Origin: Deltaproteobacteria bacterium
GTDB taxonomy: Bacteria > Desulfobacterota > DSM-4660 > Desulfatiglandales > HGW-15
Assembly: GCA_019308525.1 (NCBI GenBank)
Contig: JAFDIC010000005.1
Location: 1-37,392, forward strand
DNA: 37,392 nucleotides
Direction: 5' to 3'
In this document: positions 34,032-37,392 of the stretch, one piece after another
Layout of the letters: each line of letters opens with the position of its first letter
Position numbering within the stretch: the first letter of the stretch is position 1
Made by a program: the position numbers and the translations under genes
Notes under the pieces: model-generated
The model's database searches: none
Seen by the model: the letters and a program-made list of their open reading frames with translations, nothing else
What the model was told of the DNA's origin: nothing

Positions 34032-37000
34032 CTATTTCTCTTCCAGATCGCACCTGAGGCACCTTTTGGATTCCCGCTCGGCCTCCCCCGGTCCGAAACC
34101 CCTTTCCACTTCCCGAAAGTCACGTACCCTTTCTTCGGGCTCTTCCATCTCCAACCGCTCCCTCGGTTTTTCCTCCGTCTCCTCTTCCTCGAGGGCTAAA
34201 CGGGCACTCTCAACCAATTCGGTCTTCTCATCCCTCAGTTCAACCCTGCCCTTTTCGCCTCTAAGGTATCTATCTATGGAAACAGCAGCTCTTCTCCCGG
34301 ATCCTATCGCCCGAATCACGTAGGTGGGCCCTGTGGTGAAGTCCCCGCCCGCAAAAATGCCAGGTATGTTTGTGGAGAGGGTATTATCATCTACTACCAG
34401 GGCCCCCCAGAGTGTCCTCTCCAGTTGGACATCATCAGACAAGAAGGAGGGGTCGGGGGCCTGGCCTATAGAGACGATGACCGCATCGGCCTCCACCCTC
34501 TGGGTCACGCTCTCGTCAAATTGGGGCGAAAAATTCCCCCTTTCGTCAAAAACCGAGATGCAACGAACGAACTCTATGCCCGTCACCCTGTCTCCGTCGT
34601 GATTAATCAGCCTCGGTCCCCAGGAAGGGTTAATGACAATCCCTTCTTCCATAGCTTCATCTATATCCTTCTCCCAAGCCGGCATCTCTTCCCGGCTCTC
34701 GAGGCAGAAGACCTGGACGTCACTTGCGCCCATCCTCAAGGCAGTCCTTGCAACGTCCATTGCCACGTTGCCTCCCCCTATGACTAGGACCCTTCCTCCC
34801 AACATCTCCTGCCTGCCCGCTTTGACTTCCGCCAGAAAATTCAGCCCATAGTACAGGCCCTTCAGCCCTTCTTGTTCTCCAGGGATCCCCATGCGCTTGC
34901 TGGCCTGAGCCCCTGCGGCGATAAAAACTGCACTGAAGCCTTCTTCCAGGAGGTCGTTGACGGTATGCCTCGCGTCAATGGGCGAATTGTATCGGATTTC
35001 GACACCGCAGCTCTCTATGTATTCCACCTCTTCCTGAATCACCCAGCGGGGTAATCGGAACTCCGGGACCGTGATTCCGAGCATCCCGCCGGCCACGGAT
35101 TTTGCTTCAAAAACGGTAACAGGATAGCCCATCTTCCTCAAGAAAAACGCACAGGTCAAACCCGCAGGACCTGCGCCAATGACCGCAACTTTCTTGTCCC
35201 TTGTAATCGGAAAGGGGGGCCCGGCCTTTCCGATATTCTTGAAATACCAGTCAGCCGCAAAGCGCTTCAAGGCCCTGATGGCAACCGGTTCATCAAGCTC
35301 TCCCCGCCTGCATTTGAATTCGCAGGGGTGAACGCATATCCTTCCACACACGGCAGGAAAGGGATTTCTCTCTCTGATAATCTCCACTGACTTCTCATAG
35401 TCGCCCGTTGCGATGGCTGCAACATAATTGGGGACATCGATCCCTGCGGGGCAGGCGTGCTGGCATGGAGAAATGACCATGGCATCACAGGTTGCTCCTT
35501 CACACCTCTTCTCCAGAATATGGTCCTCGTACTCCTTGAGGAAGAAGTTCAGGGTGGAAAGCGCGGGTTTGGGTGCAGTCTGCCCGAGGCCGCACAGGGA
35601 AGTCTTGATAACCGTATCGCCCAGCTCCCTTATGAGGTCAATATCGCTGATCCTGCCCCTTGCCTGTGTTATCCTTGTAAGGACCTGCAAGAGTTGTGTC
35701 GTGCCAAGTCTGCATGGTGCGCATTTGCCGCAGGATTCTGACTGGGTGAAGCTCAGAAAGAACCGGGCGATCTCGACCATGCAGTTGTTTTCGTCCATGA
35801 CTACCATGCCCCCGGAACCCATAATGGCTCCGATCTCCTGGAGGGTATCATAGTCGATGGGGAGTCCCATGTGCTGGGCGGGGACGCATCCACCCGAGGG
35901 TCCACCCATCTGTACCGCCTTGAACCGCCTCCCCTTTGGAATACCCCCGCCGATGTCATAGACCACCTCCCTGACCGTTACACCGATGGGGACTTCCACC
36001 AGGCCCGTGTTGTTGACCTTCCCGGCCAGGGAGAAGACCTTGGTACCTTTGCTCTTCTCCGTCCCGACTTCTCCGTACCACCCGGCCCCGTTCTTTATGA
36101 TCAGGGGTACGTTGGCCCATGTTTCCACGTTATTTATGTTCGTGGGCTTGCCCGCCAACCCAGACTGGGCTGGAAAGGGGGGCCTTGCATGGGGCATACC
36201 TCGCCCTCCCTCGATGGATGCCATCAGTGCTGTTTCTTCTCCACACACGAAGGCACCGGCTCCCATCATGAGGCTGATATCCAGGTTGAAGCCCATTCCG
36301 AGTATGTTCTCACCAAGGAGACCCAGCGCCCTCATTTGCTCCATTGCACGGGTCAGGTGCTCTACGGCAATGGGATATTCTTCGCGTACATAGATATACC
36401 CGTATTCCGCCCCAATAGCGTAACCTCCTATGAGCATACCTTCCAGTACGGAGTGAGGGTCTCCCTCCAGCACCGCCCGGTCCATGAAGGCGCCCGGATC
36501 ACCCTCGTCTCCGTTGCATACGATGTATTTCGGCCTACCCACGGCTTTCCTGGCATATTTCCATTTGATGCCGGTAGGGAAACCTGCACCCCCCCTCCCC
36601 CTCAGCTTGGCCCTGGTTATCTCCTCTATAACCCGCTCAGGGGTCATCTCGGTAAGGGCCTTCACAATAGCCCTGTACCCTCCAGAGGCAATGTAGTGGT
36701 CAATGTTCGTGGGGTCTATCTTTCCACAATTTGCCAGGACACGCCTGACCTGTTTTTGATAAAAGGGGATCTGGTCGCGATAGGCAACGGGATTACCGGA
36801 TTTTGGGTCGTGATAAAGCAGCCGGTCGATTATCTCAAGGGACTTCACGCTTTTCTCTACGATCTCCTTGGCATCTTCAGGGTCAACTTCCTGGTACTGA
36901 ACCCCTAGAGATTCGATGTAAAGAACCGGCGCTTTTGCGCAGAAGCCATGGCAACCCGTAGACCGTATCTCCACCTCCTGGGAAAGCCCTTGTCTTTTCA

Positions 37001-37151
37001 CCTCCCCTTCGAGGGCGCTTTTCACGTCCCCTGCACCGTAAGCGCGACATCCTGTCATACAAATGTAGACCCGGGTCTTTACCTCCTGTTGCCTGGCCGA
37101 GACCCTGTTTCGATACCATTCCAGTTCTCCGACCGATGAAAGTTTTCCCAT
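34032..37151 (-). CDS. NuoF/HndC-type diaphorase fused to a GltD-like flavoprotein
   Basis: A 1039-residue fusion. Residues about 25-100 form a [2Fe-2S] thioredoxin-like domain (Cys31, 35, 67, 71). The NuoF core has RGRGGAGFPTGIKWK, CNGDEGDPGAFMDR, a GAGAYVCGEET-like FMN/NADH site (GAGAFVCGEETALM) and an SLBB domain, then the [4Fe-4S] ligands SCGKCAPCR and a later Cys in SLCGLG. From about residue 565 a GltD/NfnB-like module follows: CQHACPAGIDVPNYV, GAGPAGL, a nucleotide site GGGNVAMD and GGDFTTGP. The phosphate-reading residues after the second site are CLESREEMPA, unlike the YRRTRAEMPA of the HdrA fusion, hinting at NADH rather than NADPH. ATG 37151 is chosen because the upstream frame overlaps the NuoE gene. 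It likely forms a NADH-dependent, perhaps bifurcating, donor for the MetVF pair downstream. Confidence 0.92.
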   Translation of the reverse strand: MGKLSSVGELEWYRNRVSARQQEVKTRVYICMTGCRAYGAGDVKSALEGEVKRQGLSQEVEIRSTGCHGFCAKAPVLYIESLGVQYQEVDPEDAKEIVEKSVKSLEIIDRLLYHDPKSGNPVAYRDQIPFYQKQVRRVLANCGKIDPTNIDHYIASGGYRAIVKALTEMTPERVIEEITRAKLRGRGGAGFPTGIKWKYARKAVGRPKYIVCNGDEGDPGAFMDRAVLEGDPHSVLEGMLIGGYAIGAEYGYIYVREEYPIAVEHLTRAMEQMRALGLLGENILGMGFNLDISLMMGAGAFVCGEETALMASIEGGRGMPHARPPFPAQSGLAGKPTNINNVETWANVPLIIKNGAGWYGEVGTEKSKGTKVFSLAGKVNNTGLVEVPIGVTVREVVYDIGGGIPKGRRFKAVQMGGPSGGCVPAQHMGLPIDYDTLQEIGAIMGSGGMVVMDENNCMVEIARFFLSFTQSESCGKCAPCRLGTTQLLQVLTRITQARGRISDIDLIRELGDTVIKTSLCGLGQTAPKPALSTLNFFLKEYEDHILEKRCEGATCDAMVISPCQHACPAGIDVPNYVAAIATGDYEKSVEIIRERNPFPAVCGRICVHPCEFKCRRGELDEPVAIRALKRFAADWYFKNIGKAGPPFPITRDKKVAVIGAGPAGLTCAFFLRKMGYPVTVFEAKSVAGGMLGITVPEFRLPRWVIQEEVEYIESCGVEIRYNSPIDARHTVNDLLEEGFSAVFIAAGAQASKRMGIPGEQEGLKGLYYGLNFLAEVKAGRQEMLGGRVLVIGGGNVAMDVARTALRMGASDVQVFCLESREEMPAWEKDIDEAMEEGIVINPSWGPRLINHDGDRVTGIEFVRCISVFDERGNFSPQFDESVTQRVEADAVIVSIGQAPDPSFLSDDVQLERTLWGALVVDDNTLSTNIPGIFAGGDFTTGPTYVIRAIGSGRRAAVSIDRYLRGEKGRVELRDEKTELVESARLALEEEETEEKPRERLEMEEPEERVRDFREVERGFGPGEAERESKRCLRCDLEEK

Positions 37152-37156
37152 GCTAC

Positions 37157-37392
37157 TTAGCCTGTCCCCTTCTTCCCGGCATATTGATCCAAGATCTTGG
37201 CCACCTTTGTCGGATTGAGCTTTCCGAAGTAGGTGCGGTTGATCATCATCGTGGGGGCCAGAAAACATGCGCCCAGGCAGGCAACGGTTTCCAGGGTGAA
37301 ACGGTAATCCGGGCTCGTGTCTCCTTCCTCCAGGTTAAGCCCCCTTTTCATCAGCCTCAGGATACTCCGGCCTCCTTTGACATGACAGGCTG
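37157..37392 (-). CDS. NuoE/HndA-type [2Fe-2S] subunit (5' partial)
   Basis: The frame stays open to the end of the window, so the start is missing. Visible residues begin CHVKGGRSILRLMKRGLN and continue GDTSPDYRFTLETVACLGACFLAPTMMINRTYFGKLNPTKV, the second half of the NuoE thioredoxin-like fold, including one of the first cysteine pair (CHV) and the second pair (CLGAC) that hold the [2Fe-2S] cluster. An ATG at 37351 is internal and would remove cluster ligands. It is 5 bp upstream of the NuoF-GltD fusion and is its natural partner in an NAD(P)H-oxidising module. Confidence 0.9.
   Translation of the reverse strand, partial: ACHVKGGRSILRLMKRGLNLEEGDTSPDYRFTLETVACLGACFLAPTMMINRTYFGKLNPTKVAKILDQYAGKKGTG

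Overview
The window looks like a chromosomal piece of an anaerobic Desulfobacterota-type bacterium (sulfate reducer or syntroph) that runs the methyl branch of the Wood-Ljungdahl pathway. The grounds are: three metV-metF methylenetetrahydrofolate reductase modules plus a fourth, divergent MetF; HdrA/MvhD-type electron-bifurcation proteins that each need selenocysteine; a NuoE/NuoF-type NAD-linked module; lipoate-less GcvH-like proteins; and large PAS-type two-component systems. The taxonomic label is inferred from family content. No rRNA, tRNA or CRISPR array was seen.

Region 1 (1-9322, + strand): a 5'-truncated metV and metF, then a small protein, three sensor kinases (two with an N-terminal Rossmann-like domain and a cysteine-bearing PAS domain), an NtrC-type sigma-54 regulator and a translationally coupled archaemetzincin protease. 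This reads as one signalling operon placed next to the reductase genes. Region 2 (9330-11310, - strand): two tandem GcvH-like genes. The downstream copy is interrupted by one in-frame TAG.

Region 3 (11955-21023, + strand) is the core: a MetF-like protein with altered folate-site residues; a 1485-residue HdrA-GltD-HdrA fusion read through an in-frame TGA at the conserved HdrA cysteine; MvhD, also with an in-frame TGA at a conserved cysteine; then metV, metF, a CheY-like receiver and a protein with ACT-like repeats. This resembles the MetFV-HdrABC-MvhD complex of acetogens, but HdrB and HdrC are absent here and two positions appear to be selenocysteine.

Region 4 (21054-32468, mostly - strand) is an accessory zone. 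It holds a PIN/Phd toxin-antitoxin pair with a clear promoter and operator, three decayed PIN-toxin fragments, two small membrane methyltransferases, a REP-like hairpin pair, a large GAF protein, a sigma-54 activator, an adenylate cyclase that has lost its N-terminus at the edge of a PIN/antitoxin remnant, and the 3' end of a dipeptide ABC transporter operon (truncated dppC, dppD, dppF).

Region 5 (32469-37392, - strand): a NuoE-like subunit (runs off the end), a NuoF-GltD fusion, metV and metF, forming a second MTHFR-electron-transfer module that should use NAD(P)H rather than Hdr/Mvh partners. So one genome segment carries reductase pairs tied to at least two different electron-transfer modules, together with candidate redox-sensing kinases.
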